From: Micromonospora sp. WMMD812
GTDB lineage: Bacteria > Actinomycetota > Actinomycetes > Mycobacteriales > Micromonosporaceae
Assembly (NCBI RefSeq): GCF_027497215.1
Contig: NZ_CP114904.1
Location: forward strand, 1,984,001-2,048,000
Length of the DNA stretch: 64,000 nt
Reading direction: 5' to 3'
The notes beneath the pieces are model-generated. The model was given only the letters and a program-made list of their open reading frames with translations. It was not told the DNA's origin and searched no databases. The translations under genes were made by a program, and so were the position numbers. How positions within the stretch are numbered: position 1 is the stretch's first letter; every line of letters starts with the position of its first letter. Positions 1-10,722 of this stretch are shown here, in pieces.

Positions 1-809
1 AGGGGGCGTCGAAGGAGGTCGCCGGCACCGGCTACCAGCTGCTGGCCTACTCCGGCGGCGACGGCGACGGCACGGCCGTCGGCTGGGAGCGGCGCTCACT
101 GGCACGCCTGTCCGGAACGCTCATCGACGGGGCCGTGATCGTCACGCCGACCGTGGTCGAGACCAAGCAGGGTTTCCACGTCGTGGCCGTCGACCCCCAC
201 ACCGGCCCGTCGGGCCTGCCCACCGTCGACTCCGACAACTTCGCCGGCGCCGTGCTCGCGACCAACTACCTGCTGTCGCTCGGTCACCGCCGCATCGGGC
301 ACATCAGCGGACGCCCCGACCTCGAGTCGGCACGCCTGCGCGAGGCGGGCTTCCGGCAGGCCATGGCCGACGCCGGCGTGGCGGTGGACGAACGGCTCGT
401 GCGCGTCGGCGGGTTCCGGATCGAGAGCGCCGCCGCCACGGCCGAGGAGCTGCTCGCGCTGCCCGACCGGCCGACCGCCGTCTTCGCGGGAAACGACCTC
501 TCCGCGATCTCGACCATGGACGTCGCCCGGACCATGGGTCTCACGGTGCCCGACGACCTGTCCGTGATCGGCTTCGACAACGTTCCCGAGTCGGCGCTGG
601 TCACCCCGCCGCTCACCACGATCGCCCAACCGCTGCAGCGCATGGGCGCCGAGGCGTTGCGCCTGCTCATCGACCTGATCGCCGGCGTCGAACGCGACAC
701 GCACGTCCGGCTGCCCACCGAGCTGGTCGTCCGCGCCTCCTGCGCGCCCTACCCCCCGCCGCCCGGATCCGGTCGCCCCTCGTCTGCCCCTGCCGAACGG
801 AACGGCTGA
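1..809 (+). CDS. LacI-family transcriptional regulator, 5'-truncated by window edge
   Basis: About 268 residues of an open frame entering from the left edge are visible. They form the periplasmic-binding-protein-like effector domain of a LacI/GalR repressor. Typical signatures are the GHRRIGHISG strand near the start of the second lobe, AVFAGNDLSA, and the C-terminal IGFDNVPESA followed by PPLTTIAQPLQRMG. The N-terminal helix-turn-helix lies outside the window, so target and inducer cannot be inferred. The last 61 bp overlap the 3' end of the convergent hydrolase gene. The family call is firm; the regulated sugar is unknown. Confidence 0.9.
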   Translation, partial: GASKEVAGTGYQLLAYSGGDGDGTAVGWERRSLARLSGTLIDGAVIVTPTVVETKQGFHVVAVDPHTGPSGLPTVDSDNFAGAVLATNYLLSLGHRRIGHISGRPDLESARLREAGFRQAMADAGVAVDERLVRVGGFRIESAAATAEELLALPDRPTAVFAGNDLSAISTMDVARTMGLTVPDDLSVIGFDNVPESALVTPPLTTIAQPLQRMGAEALRLLIDLIAGVERDTHVRLPTELVVRASCAPYPPPPGSGRPSSAPAERNG

Positions 810-1741
810 GTTGCTGGCGGGTGGACCCTGTCGAGGAAGTCGCGCGACAGCGCGGCGATCTCGTCGAGATTGGTCTCCAACGCCCAGTGCCCGCCGTCGA
901 GCAGATGAAGCTCGGCGTCGGGCAGATCACGCAGGTATGCCCGGGCCGCCCCGGCGGGCATGTAGCCGTCGTGCGGCCCCCACACGATCAGGGTCGGCGG
1001 CCGGAACTCCCGCAGGTAAGCCTGCATTCCGGCAAAGTCGGCCAGGGTGTTCGCCTGGTCACCGAAGATCCCGACGAGGATCTCCGGCCGCGGCGGCGTC
1101 CGCAGTTGCGCCCAGGCGAGCGTCCACAGGTCCGGGCTGACCCGGCCGGCCAGCCGGGCGGGCAGCTCACCGAGGAACTCGTCGCGGAACCCCGCCTCGG
1201 TCACGTTGCCGGCCAACTCCGCCCGCCCCTGCGGCGTGGGCCGCTCCCAGTACCGCAGCAGCGGGGCGTACTTCGGGCCGAACTCGTCGCGGTAGATGTC
1301 GCCGTTCTGCACGATCAGGGCGGCGACCCGGTCGGGTGCCGACATGGCCAGCCGGAAGCCGTGCTGTGAGCCGTAGTCGTGCAGGTAGATCGCGTAGCGG
1401 ACGAGGCCGAGGGTGTCCACGAACCGCCGGAGGAAACGGCCGTAGCCGGCGAACGTGTAGTCGAAGCCGGCCGGGTCGGGGGTGGCGCTGTAGCCGAAGC
1501 CGGGCAGATCCGGCGCGACCAGCCGCCACCGGTCTCCCAGCGCGGCCATCAGGTTGCGGTACTGGAAAGACGAGCAGGGATAGCCGTGCGGCAGCAGCAC
1601 GACCGGCGCCTCCGCCGGCCCGGCCTCGCGGTAGAAGACGTCGACACCGTCGACCTCCACCCGCTGGTGTCGCACCGGTGCCGCCCCGACCACGGCCACC
1701 CCTCTCCTCGCCCTGGCCGTCGTGATGCCCACTCTGGCCAC
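749..1741 (-). CDS. Alpha/beta-hydrolase, haloalkane dehalogenase/epoxide hydrolase type
   Basis: This 330-residue protein has an alpha/beta-hydrolase fold. The oxyanion region HGYP follows VVLLP at about residue 50. The nucleophile elbow YLHDYGSQ carries Asp rather than Ser, as in haloalkane dehalogenases and soluble epoxide hydrolases. The acid is probably in IVWGPHDGYM, and the catalytic His is in LDGGHWALE. The enzyme is probably cytosolic, since no signal peptide is seen. The ATG at 1741 is used, although the first 20 residues look non-conserved and a later GTG start is possible. The C-terminal tail is low complexity and overlaps the convergent LacI gene. Substrate is unknown. Confidence 0.85.
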   Translation of the reverse strand: MARVGITTARARRGVAVVGAAPVRHQRVEVDGVDVFYREAGPAEAPVVLLPHGYPCSSFQYRNLMAALGDRWRLVAPDLPGFGYSATPDPAGFDYTFAGYGRFLRRFVDTLGLVRYAIYLHDYGSQHGFRLAMSAPDRVAALIVQNGDIYRDEFGPKYAPLLRYWERPTPQGRAELAGNVTEAGFRDEFLGELPARLAGRVSPDLWTLAWAQLRTPPRPEILVGIFGDQANTLADFAGMQAYLREFRPPTLIVWGPHDGYMPAGAARAYLRDLPDAELHLLDGGHWALETNLDEIAALSRDFLDRVHPPATQPFRSAGADEGRPDPGGGG

Positions 1742-1779
1742 GGCTATGCCGGACCCGGCCGGCCGGACCGCCCGCCCGG

Positions 1780-1804
1780 CCGCGCCGGACCCGGTCCGGC
1801 GCGG
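1780..1804 (-). terminator. Hairpin downstream of the cyclophilin gene
   Basis: Twelve-base perfect inverted repeat (CCGCGCCGGACC and its complement) around a one-base centre, so the real loop would be several bases wide. It begins about 15 bases after the cyclophilin stop codon. There is no clear U-tract. Confidence 0.45.
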
Positions 1805-1818
1805 CGACGGACGCGTGG

Positions 1819-2637
1819 TCAGTGGTGGTAGTGCCGGAAGGCCTTGCGGATGTCGACCGGCAGCGCGGGCGCGCCGTCGACCGGGGCCGGGTCCTCCTCG
1901 GTCGGGGCCACTCCCCCGGCGGCGATCCGGTCGAGCGTGGTCAGCCCGGCCCGGTCCACCGAGCCGAAGACCGTGTAGTTCGGCCGCAGCGCCGAGTCGG
2001 CGTAGACGAGGAAGAACTGGCTGCCGTTGGTGTCCGGGCCGGCGTTGGCCATCGCGAGGGTGCCCCGGGCGTAGAGCCGGCGGACGCCCGTCGGGTCGGT
2101 CGGCGCCGGGGGCAGGTCGGTCGGCAACTCGTCCCGGTAGCGGTAGCCGGGCCCGCCGGAGCCGGTGCCGGACGGGTCACCGCACTGCAACACGCTGAGC
2201 GTGGGGTACGCGGTGAGGCGGTGGCAGGAGGTCCGGTCGTAGAAGCGGTGCCGGGTCAGGTGCAGGAAGCTCTGCACGGTGCACGGCGCGGCCGCCCGGT
2301 CCAGGGTCAGCCCGATCGGGCCGTGGTTGGTCCACAGCGTCACCCGCACGGTGCCCCGATCCGGCGTACGGCGGGGGTCGGGCGGCAGCGGGACCGGCCG
2401 GGCCGCCGGCTCCTCGGGTGTCGCCGTGTAGCCGCACGGGCCATGGGTCGTGCGGGGCGCGTCCGTTCCGGCGGCCGCCAGTGCGGTGCCGGACGCGGCG
2501 ACGGGGGCCGCCACGGCGGCGGTACCGCCGGCGGTGACCAGCGTCCCGGCGATCAGTGCCACCGCCGCGAGGCGGGTGCGCGTACGGGTCGGGCGACGCG
2601 GTGCGGACACGGGCTGCGGTCGTGGTTCACGCGACAC
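1819..2637 (-). CDS. Secreted peptidyl-prolyl cis-trans isomerase, cyclophilin type
   Basis: The protein has about 272 residues. A basic N-terminus is followed by a hydrophobic segment (LAAVALIAGTLVTAGG) that looks like a signal peptide or anchor. The C-terminal half is a cyclophilin domain with VRVTLWTNHGPIGL, QSFLHLTRHRFYD, GTLAMANAGPDTNGSQFFLV and YTVFGSVDRAGL. It should isomerise X-Pro bonds in extracytoplasmic proteins. Start choice: an ATG at 2643 directly abuts the AGGAGG ribosome site, leaving no spacer. The in-frame GTG at 2637 has a normal 6-base spacer and is preferred. It lies downstream of and parallel to the D,D-carboxypeptidase gene. Confidence 0.88.
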   Translation of the reverse strand: MSREPRPQPVSAPRRPTRTRTRLAAVALIAGTLVTAGGTAAVAAPVAASGTALAAAGTDAPRTTHGPCGYTATPEEPAARPVPLPPDPRRTPDRGTVRVTLWTNHGPIGLTLDRAAAPCTVQSFLHLTRHRFYDRTSCHRLTAYPTLSVLQCGDPSGTGSGGPGYRYRDELPTDLPPAPTDPTGVRRLYARGTLAMANAGPDTNGSQFFLVYADSALRPNYTVFGSVDRAGLTTLDRIAAGGVAPTEEDPAPVDGAPALPVDIRKAFRHYHH

Positions 2638-2759
2638 GGGCATCCTCCTGGACTCGTGGTACCGGAGCGACCGGAGTCTATGGATACCGTCGGCCGTTGT
2701 CGATCCGTACGCGGGGTCCACGGCGTGTCGGAACCGGTCGGGGACAGCGCCGGGACGCG

Positions 2760-4067
2760 TCAGCGGGAGCCACGGCGGGCGGCCCGCCGGCGCCAGAGCA
2801 GCCCGGCCAACAGCAGCACGATCGCGGCCCCGGCGACCGGCCCGATCCACCAGTACCCGGCGATCCCGCCGCCGCCCGACCGGGTCGCGGCGGCCGGCCG
2901 AGGTGCGGCGGTGGTGGCGGACGCGGACGGCTCGACCGCCGGCGTCGCCAGCGTCTCCCCCGGCTCCACCAGCCGGCCGACCTGGGCCGACGCCGGCAGC
3001 GCGAAGCCCCAGTCGAGCAGCGCCGCGCCCTGCTCCCACCCGCGTTTCGGCTGCGGTTCGGCGCCCAGCAGCGTGACGACCAGGCGCCGGCCGCCGCGCT
3101 CGGCCGCGCCGACGTACGTGTGCCGGGCCAGGTCGGTGAAGCCGGTCTTGCCGCCCAACGCCCCCGGGTAGCGGTAGATGAGCTGGTTCTCGTTCTGGAT
3201 CTGGAAGCCCTTGGTCCGCTTCGCCGGTTGGGCCGGGATCTGGGCCCGCTCGGTCAGCGCGTACCGGCGGAACGTGGGGTCGGCGAAGCAGACCCGGGCG
3301 ATGAGCGCCAGGTCGTACGCGCTGGTGAACTGCCCGTGCCCGTCGAGGCCCGAGGGGGTGACCGCGTGCGTCTGGCGCGCGCCGAGCCGGTGCGCGTTCT
3401 CGTTCATCGCGCGGACGCCACCGGCGGCGCCGTCGACGCCCCCGCCGAGGCGGGCGAGCAGGTTGGCGGCCTCGTTGCCGGAGTTGAGCAGGAGGCCCAG
3501 CCAGGCGGTCTCCACGGTGTACCGGCCGCCCTCGACCAGGCCGACCGCCGAGGACCCCGGCTCGATGTCCATGTCCGCGGCGGTGACCGTGACGACCTGC
3601 TTCGGGTCCAGCCGAGGCTGCATGGTGGCGGCCAGCAGCAGCTTCTGCACGCTGGCCGGGGTGCCGTACTCGTGCGGGCCGCAGCCGCCGAGCACCTGAC
3701 CCGTGTCGAGGTCTGCGACGACCCAGGACGTGGCGGTGATCGCCGGCGGGGCGAGCACGCCGGTGGGCACCACGAGCCCGGCGGTGGCGAGCGCGGGCCC
3801 GCCGACGACCCGGTCCTCGGGCACCGCGGGCGGCGGGGTGGGGCGCGGCGGCCGGGAGACCTTCGGCGCCGGCACCCGCGGGCAGGGCACGGGCGCCGGG
3901 GAAGCCTCCGGAGCAGCGCCGGCCGGTGCGGTGCCGGCGGGTGCCGTGCCGGCGGCGGGTGTCGCCGCGCTCGCGGGGGTGGGCGCCGGCGCGGCCGAGG
4001 CCGGTGGGACCGGGCCGGCGGAGAGAAGGACGGCGGTCGCCACGGTCGCCAGCAGCCGGACTCTCAT
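2760..4067 (-). CDS. D-alanyl-D-alanine carboxypeptidase, PBP5-like (S11 family)
   Basis: This 435-residue cell-wall enzyme trims the terminal D-Ala from peptidoglycan stem peptides. All three active-site motifs of S11 penicillin-binding proteins are present: SVQK at residues 139-142, SGN at 196-198 and KTG at 306-308. A signal peptide (MRVRLLATVATAVLLSAG) is followed by a 60-residue Ala/Pro-rich spacer. The C-terminus has a membrane anchor (WIGPVAGAAIVLLLAGLLW) with an Arg-rich cytoplasmic tail, so the enzyme faces outward. It is divergent from the methyltransferase gene at 4251. The assignment is secure; which dacA paralogue it is cannot be told. Confidence 0.93.
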   Translation of the reverse strand: MRVRLLATVATAVLLSAGPVPPASAAPAPTPASAATPAAGTAPAGTAPAGAAPEASPAPVPCPRVPAPKVSRPPRPTPPPAVPEDRVVGGPALATAGLVVPTGVLAPPAITATSWVVADLDTGQVLGGCGPHEYGTPASVQKLLLAATMQPRLDPKQVVTVTAADMDIEPGSSAVGLVEGGRYTVETAWLGLLLNSGNEAANLLARLGGGVDGAAGGVRAMNENAHRLGARQTHAVTPSGLDGHGQFTSAYDLALIARVCFADPTFRRYALTERAQIPAQPAKRTKGFQIQNENQLIYRYPGALGGKTGFTDLARHTYVGAAERGGRRLVVTLLGAEPQPKRGWEQGAALLDWGFALPASAQVGRLVEPGETLATPAVEPSASATTAAPRPAAATRSGGGGIAGYWWIGPVAGAAIVLLLAGLLWRRRAARRGSR

Positions 4068-4180
4068 GCCAGCACCCTAATCCGCGGCCTGGGTTGGCCG
4101 GGGCGGGACCACGGGGCGGACAACGTTCATGGTCCCGGGGTCGACCAGCTACCAACCCGAGATCGATAGGTCACAACCTG

Positions 4181-4210
4181 TTGCCCGGCGCGTCACTGTG
4201 CGACTAGAAC
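4181..4210 (+). promoter_or_regulatory. Weak candidate promoter for the methyltransferase gene
   Basis: TTGCCC at 4181-4186 and TAGAAC at 4205-4210 are separated by 18 bases, 41 bases ahead of the methyltransferase start, in the region divergent from the carboxypeptidase gene. The match to a sigma-70 promoter is modest. Confidence 0.25.
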
Positions 4211-4250
4211 CAGAGCACGATCGCCCGGGCGTCCCGGCGACGGTGGCGAG

Positions 4251-4988
4251 GTGATGACCGTGGCCCTGATCTCCTTCGACGACACCGACGCGGCGGCGTT
4301 CGCCGCCACCCGGGAGCTGCCGCACAGCGGCCTGCACCGGTGGCGGCACGCCGTGCAGCAGCACCTACGCCCGCGGGCCGGGACGGCCGTCCTCGACCTC
4401 GGAGCCGGCACGGGGGCGTGGGCGGCCGCGTTCACCGACTGGTACGGCGTCCGGGTGGTGGGGATCGAGCCGGCCGAGGCGATGCGCGCGCGTGCCGCCC
4501 ACCGCCCGCTGCTCGCCGGGGACGCCGCCGCGCTCCCGCTCCGGCAGTCCACGATGGATGCCGCCTGGCTCTCGACGATGATCCATCACATTCCCGACCT
4601 GGACGCAGCGGCCCGCGAGCTGCGCCGGGTGCTCCGGCCCGGAGCGCCGGTGCTGGTCCGCTCGCCGTTCCCCGGCCGGCACCGGCGGATCGCCCTGTTC
4701 CACTGGTTCCCCGAGGCGGTGCGGGTGCTGGAGCGCTACCCCGACGTGGCCCGGGTACGCTCGGCGTTCGCCGCCGCCGGGTTCACCGTCAGCACGATCG
4801 AGCCGGTCGCCCAGACCACCGCCCGGTCGCTGGCCGAGTACGCCGAACGCCTCGACCGGCGGGCGCACACGCCGCTTCAGCTGATCACCGATGCGGAGTA
4901 CGCGGCGGGCATCGCTCGGCTGCGGGCGGCCGCGCGCGACGACTCCGGCCCGGTCGTCGACCATCTCGACCTGCTCGTGCTGCGCTGA
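4251..4988 (+). CDS. Class I SAM-dependent methyltransferase
   Basis: This 245-residue protein has a Rossmann-type methyltransferase core. Motif I is VLDLGAGTGAWAAAF at about residue 48, the acidic strand-2 residue is in VVGIEPAEAM, and motif II/III corresponds to DAAWLSTMIHHIPDL and LRRVLRPGAPVLV. This is the UbiE/COQ5-like small-molecule layout (Methyltransf_11). Start codons GTG 4251 and ATG 4254 are adjacent and no strong ribosome site distinguishes them. Substrate cannot be inferred from the neighbours, a carboxypeptidase and a MerR regulator. Confidence 0.85.
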   Translation: MMTVALISFDDTDAAAFAATRELPHSGLHRWRHAVQQHLRPRAGTAVLDLGAGTGAWAAAFTDWYGVRVVGIEPAEAMRARAAHRPLLAGDAAALPLRQSTMDAAWLSTMIHHIPDLDAAARELRRVLRPGAPVLVRSPFPGRHRRIALFHWFPEAVRVLERYPDVARVRSAFAAAGFTVSTIEPVAQTTARSLAEYAERLDRRAHTPLQLITDAEYAAGIARLRAAARDDSGPVVDHLDLLVLR

Positions 4989-5070
4989 GCGGATCCACGG
5001 CGCGCGCCAGCGGGTCGGCGCGGGCCGCGAGCACGGTGGAGACCGAGCGGCGCTCGCCCGCGCGGCTCGG

Positions 5071-5799
5071 TCAGGTCCGCTCGCGTGCCGCACGCTGGCG
5101 CAGGTAGTCGTGCAGCGCCGCGGAGGCCAGCAGCCGGCGCAGGCTGCGCCGATACAGCTCCTGTTCCCGGCGGGCCAGCTCGGCGCGGACCTTCTGCGGA
5201 CTGCCGGTCGTGCGCATCTCCGCCAGCACCGCCGTGATGATGTCGAACGGATAGGCGCCCCGGCGCAGCAGCGCGACCACCTGGGCCGCACGCTGCTCGG
5301 TCTCGTCGTACACCCGGTAGCCGGTGCCCGGGACGCGCGCCGGGCGCAGCAGGCCGCGCCCCTCCCAGAGCCGTAGCTGGGCCGTGCGGGCGCCGACCAG
5401 CGCGGCGACCTCGCCGATGCGGGCCGGACGCCGCGGCGCCGGCGGCGGCGCCGTCGCGCCGGCCACGACGGTCTCGAACGCGCCCAGCACCCGCCGGATC
5501 TCGGCCCGCTCGCGGTCCAGTTCCGCGTGGCCGCCGTCGAGCGCCGCCAGCGCCGCCGGCAGGTCGCCCCGGTGCACCGCCGCCATGACCTCCCGGGTAC
5601 GCGACCAGCCGTGCCCCTCCGCCATCCGCCGCGCCACCGTGAGCGCGTGCGCGTGCTCGCCGGTGAAGATGCGGTAGCCGCTCCCGGTGCGCCGCACCGG
5701 AGGGAGCACGCCCTGGTCCACGTAGTTGCGGACCTGCTGCACCGAGATCCCGGCGGTCGCCGCCAGGTCCACCGCCCGCAGCCGCTCACCGATGCTCAC
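5071..5799 (-). CDS. MerR-family regulator with two MerR-type HTH segments
   Basis: About 242 residues. An N-terminal MerR DNA-binding module (RAVDLAATAGISVQQVRNYV with wing VRRTGSGYRIF) is followed by a helical region. A second MerR-like HTH then follows (IGEVAALVGARTAQLRLWE with wing ARVPGTGYRVYDE). Having two such modules in one chain is unusual. The GTG start at 5799 is chosen because the frame upstream of it lacks conserved sequence. It is divergent from the UvrA-like ATPase gene, which starts 177 bases away. A TTGACA at 5816-5821 points toward that gene, so local control of it is plausible but unproven. Confidence 0.87.
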   Translation of the reverse strand: MSIGERLRAVDLAATAGISVQQVRNYVDQGVLPPVRRTGSGYRIFTGEHAHALTVARRMAEGHGWSRTREVMAAVHRGDLPAALAALDGGHAELDRERAEIRRVLGAFETVVAGATAPPPAPRRPARIGEVAALVGARTAQLRLWEGRGLLRPARVPGTGYRVYDETEQRAAQVVALLRRGAYPFDIITAVLAEMRTTGSPQKVRAELARREQELYRRSLRRLLASAALHDYLRQRAARERT

Positions 5800-5976
5800 G
5801 CGGTCACCGTACCGGTTGACACGTCGTTTGAGACTTTCCCGCCTATCTCGGGAGCACGCGTGCCCGCACGTTCGCGAAACCCTCCACACGTAGGTCAATG
5901 AGAGAATTGAATCCATCAGACCCCGAAGCCAGGGAGTGGGCGTCCGCCCGCGCCCGAGATCTCTCGAAGGGTTCGC

Positions 5977-8250
<2,274 letters not shown>

Positions 8251-8278
8251 CTCTCTCAGCTCCTCGCGCCGTCGGCAC

Positions 8279-8314
8279 GGCCGGCCGGCACCACGGGCCT
8301 GGTGTCGGCCGGCC
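8279..8314. terminator. Hairpin between convergent genes
   Basis: Fifteen-base arms (8279-8293 and 8300-8314) with one mismatch and a six-base loop lie between the UvrA-like stop and the stop of the small membrane-protein gene. It could end transcription in both directions. Confidence 0.6.
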
Positions 8315-8329
8315 TCTGCCGGGCCGGCC

Positions 8330-8596
8330 TCAGGCCGCCCAGCGTTCCGTCGCCGGCACGGCGACCGGCGTCGAGCCGTCCGCAGGCGTGGGGTCGACCA
8401 TCCGGCGCAGCCAGTCACGAAGGGGTCGCACCGTCACCGTGATCGAGGTCAGCAGCCCGAGGAGGATCAACATCGTGTGCAGGAACAGGGTGGCCAGCAC
8501 GACGAGGACGGCCAGCGACACGACCAGCAGTGCCAGGTGCGGCACCGGCCGGAGGTACCCGGGTGTTCGCAGGTGGCGGGAAGGAGGTGAAGCCAT
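8330..8596 (-). CDS. Small hypothetical membrane protein
   Basis: This 88-residue open frame has a long hydrophobic stretch (LALLVVSLAVLVVLATLFLHTMLILLG split here by no charged residue), enough for one or two membrane helices. It then has a basic segment and a short Thr/Pro-rich tail. An AGGCAGG-like ribosome site lies about ten bases before the ATG at 8596. No family was recognised. It is convergent with the UvrA-like gene and separated from it by a hairpin. Membrane location is inferred only from hydrophobicity. Confidence 0.6.
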   Translation of the reverse strand: MASPPSRHLRTPGYLRPVPHLALLVVSLAVLVVLATLFLHTMLILLGLLTSITVTVRPLRDWLRRMVDPTPADGSTPVAVPATERWAA

Positions 8597-8695
8597 GGTG
8601 GTACCTGCCTAGGATCTCGGACGAAGCCGCACTCTTACCCGTGTCCGCCAGGGCGAACCCTGCCGTGGCGAATCGCACCGTCGTACGACGGCCGG

Positions 8696-9115
8696 TCACG
8701 TGAGTCGACGCACCCACCGCCGTTGCCAGGGCGTCTCCACCGCCCGGGGCCGGTAGGTCGACCGTACCCAGTCCACGGCCCGCTCGGGCGGCAACCCGTC
8801 CAGCACGGCGAGCGCGGCCAGCGCGGTCCCGGTGCGCCCCTGGCCGCCCCGACAGGCGACCTCCACCCGCTCGCCGGTCCGCGCCCGGCGCAGCGCCTCC
8901 CGCAGGGCGTCGAGCGCATCCCGGCGGTCCAGCGGTACCCAGAAATCCGGCCACCGGATCCGCCGATGCGGCCAGGTCGGCACCGGACCGGGCGCCAGCA
9001 ACAGGGCGAAGTCGGCCGGCGAGGCTGGATCGGCGATCCGACGCCCGCGCACCGCGGCCCCGCTCGGCAGTACGACCACACCGGGCTGCTCCGCCCAAAA
9101 AGCCTCCACACTCAT
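8696..9115 (-). CDS. Small protein-tyrosine-phosphatase-like protein
   Basis: This 139-residue protein has the CX5R phosphatase loop CRGGQGRTG, with Cys88 and Arg94, preceded by VEVA as in dual-specificity phosphatases. The residues after the loop (TALAALAVLDGLPPERAVDWVR) match the helix that follows the P-loop in this fold. The ATG at 9115 is chosen because GGGGAGA lies about eight bases ahead. A longer upstream frame runs into tandem repeats and is not credible. Substrate is unknown; no kinase gene is adjacent. Confidence 0.78.
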   Translation of the reverse strand: MSVEAFWAEQPGVVVLPSGAAVRGRRIADPASPADFALLLAPGPVPTWPHRRIRWPDFWVPLDRRDALDALREALRRARTGERVEVACRGGQGRTGTALAALAVLDGLPPERAVDWVRSTYRPRAVETPWQRRWVRRLT

Positions 9116-9150
9116 GCCGGCATTCTCCCCGTCCGGCCCGGTTACCGGGG

Positions 9151-9246
9151 CGGGCGGCGCGCATGGGCGGCCCCGGACGGCTCGGACGGACGGGCGGGCG
9201 GCGCGCATGGGCGGCCCCGGACGGCTCGGACGGACGGGCGGGCGGC
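9151..9246. repeat. 44-bp tandem repeat, about 2.2 copies
   Basis: Copies at 9151-9194 and 9195-9238 are essentially identical and a third begins at 9239 before diverging. The unit contains GCGGCGCGCATGGGCGGCCC. Confidence 0.8.
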
Positions 9247-9288
9247 CCGGCCTCGGGCGGTGCGGATGCGCGGGCAGGCGCAGGTAGA

Positions 9289-9326
9289 CAGCGCCGCCCC
9301 CGGCTGGGTGGCCGGGGGCGGCGCTG
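9289..9326. terminator. Perfect 15-bp inverted repeat
   Basis: Arms CAGCGCCGCCCCCGG (9289-9303) and its exact complement (9312-9326) flank an eight-base loop, upstream of the phosphatase gene and downstream of the secreted-protein gene. It is probably a transcript end; no U-tract is evident. Confidence 0.5.
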
Positions 9327-9523
9327 AGGTGTCGGTGTGCAGGTCGCCTCGCGGCGAGTGGCACGAACGCGGCTCCAGCCGAACGGTAGTCCGCGACGGC
9401 ATTTATTAGGTGAGGCCCGGGGACACTGGGCACACCGACACTCCACACAACCTACCCGCGCCCCCGCTTGTTCCCACCTGCCAAGCCGCACCGATCCGGC
9501 ATGCCCTGGAGCCCGAGCTGCCG

Positions 9524-9559
9524 CTGGCCGGCACCCCCTTGGTTGGGGGTGCCGGCCAG
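9524..9559. terminator. Perfect 15-bp hairpin downstream of the secreted lysozyme-fold gene
   Basis: CTGGCCGGCACCCCC (9524-9538) and its exact complement (9545-9559) flank TTGGTT, about 40 bases beyond the stop codon at 9601. The T-rich flank is on the plus-strand side (9560-9595), so it would work best as a terminator of rightward transcription. Confidence 0.6.
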
Positions 9560-9600
9560 TGGTGTTGTTCGTGTTCGGTTGTTGCTCTTGTTCGCTGGGG

Positions 9601-10185
9601 TCAGCTGTTCCAGTGCTGGGCGACGAGGTCGGCGGCCTGCTGCTCCCACTGCGCGTACGCATCCGGGTAGGCCGACACCTGCACGGTCTGGGCGGCGTCG
9701 GTCAGCGGCATGTCCTGCCACCCGTCGACCTGCTTGAGGCCCTTGAGGAACGCCTGGGTGGAGTAGATCGGGTCGGTGATCTGCTCCGGGCTACCCCAAC
9801 CCGAGCTCGGGCGCTGCTGGAACAGGCCCAGCGAGTCATGGTCGTTGCGGTCGCCGAGGTGGCCCAGGTTCTCCAGCTTCGACTCCTGCAGGCTGGTGGC
9901 GATCGAGATCACCGCGGCCCGCTCGTCCATACCGGACTTCTTCGTCGCGGCGATGATCGCCTTGACGTTGGCGGTCTGCTCGTCGTTCAGGTCGATGCGC
10001 GACTGCGCGCCCTGCACACCGTGCGGGATCAGCTTGCCGGCGTCCACCTTGTCCGACTGCACCGCGGCAACCGGCGACACATCCACCGACTGCGCGTTGT
10101 GCGCCGCGATCGGACCACCGATGACACCACCGGCGAAGGCCAGACCAGCAATACCCAGCACGCTCTTCCGCATGATCGTGTTCAT
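9601..10185 (-). CDS. Secreted lysozyme-fold (transglycosylase-like) protein
   Basis: This 194-residue protein begins with a signal peptide (KSVLGIAGLAFAGGVIGGPIAA). The C-terminal half has ERAAVISIATSLQESKLEN and HDSLGLFQQRPSSGWGS. That pattern is an ES...GLFQ core as in actinobacterial lysozyme-like or resuscitation-type cell-wall hydrolases, with the Glu in QESK as likely catalytic acid. The ATG at 10185 has an AAGGAG ribosome site at good spacing; the 25 residues upstream in frame are not credible. It is expected to act on peptidoglycan outside the cell. The gene stands alone, with a strong hairpin downstream. Confidence 0.82.
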   Translation of the reverse strand: MNTIMRKSVLGIAGLAFAGGVIGGPIAAHNAQSVDVSPVAAVQSDKVDAGKLIPHGVQGAQSRIDLNDEQTANVKAIIAATKKSGMDERAAVISIATSLQESKLENLGHLGDRNDHDSLGLFQQRPSSGWGSPEQITDPIYSTQAFLKGLKQVDGWQDMPLTDAAQTVQVSAYPDAYAQWEQQAADLVAQHWNS

Positions 10186-10384
10186 GACGAAGCTCCTTCG
10201 GGGGTGAGTCACGCCGATGGGGGCCGGCGCGGCACGCGGAACACCAACGGGCGTCCGCACAAAGGGAGGAAAGTCTGTGTCCCGGGGTCACGAACTCGGG
10301 GGTGGGTCCGCACCTCGGGGGTCGGCCGGGAGCAGCACGCTCACCGCGACCAGGGGGTCGGCGCTCGGTTCGGCGGGGGTGCCG

Positions 10385-10496
10385 TACCGCGCCGGGTCCA
10401 TATCCAACGACCGGCGGCCCGCCATCATTCCGGGGCCGGCCACCGCGCCGGGTCCATGCACAACGACCGGCGGCCCACCATCATTCCGGGGCTCTC
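10385..10496. repeat. 56-bp direct repeat carrying the CAACGAC motif, two copies
   Basis: Units 10385-10440 and 10441-10496 share ACCGCGCCGGGTCCAT, CAACGACCGGCGGCCC and CCATCATTCCGGGGC with a few substitutions. Degenerate relatives occur at 10556-10593 and 13893-13935, making this a small dispersed family. Confidence 0.75.
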
Positions 10497-10722
10497 ACCG
10501 ATCCGCGCGGCCCGGCCGGATCAACCGGCTGCGGGGCTGGTACCCCGGCCGTCGCCCATGTTCAACGACCCCCGGCCGCCCACCATTCCGGCCCGAGGAT
10601 GCCCCCGGTCACACCCCAAACCACCCAGACACCCCGGCTCGGCGGAAACCCCAGTCGCACGAACCGGACATCAACCCCAGATCACTCAGCCGCCGACCCC
10701 GCCACACCCGGACCGCCCACGT

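Larger units (their letters stand above)
9116..9600. other. Non-coding stretch with repeats and hairpins
   Basis: No credible gene was found in these 485 bases. They contain a 44-bp tandem repeat (from 9151), a perfect 15-bp hairpin (9289-9326), an AT-rich patch near 9401-9408 and a second perfect 15-bp hairpin (9524-9559). Confidence 0.6.

Noticed and set aside
2556..4169. Plus-strand frames opposite the carboxypeptidase gene
   Set aside because: The minus strand has a complete S11 enzyme with all active-site motifs; the plus frames are shadows.
9401..9420. IdeR/DmdR iron-box half site (TTAGGTGAGGC)
   Set aside because: Only one half matches, the other half of the 19-bp dyad is absent, and no iron gene is adjacent.
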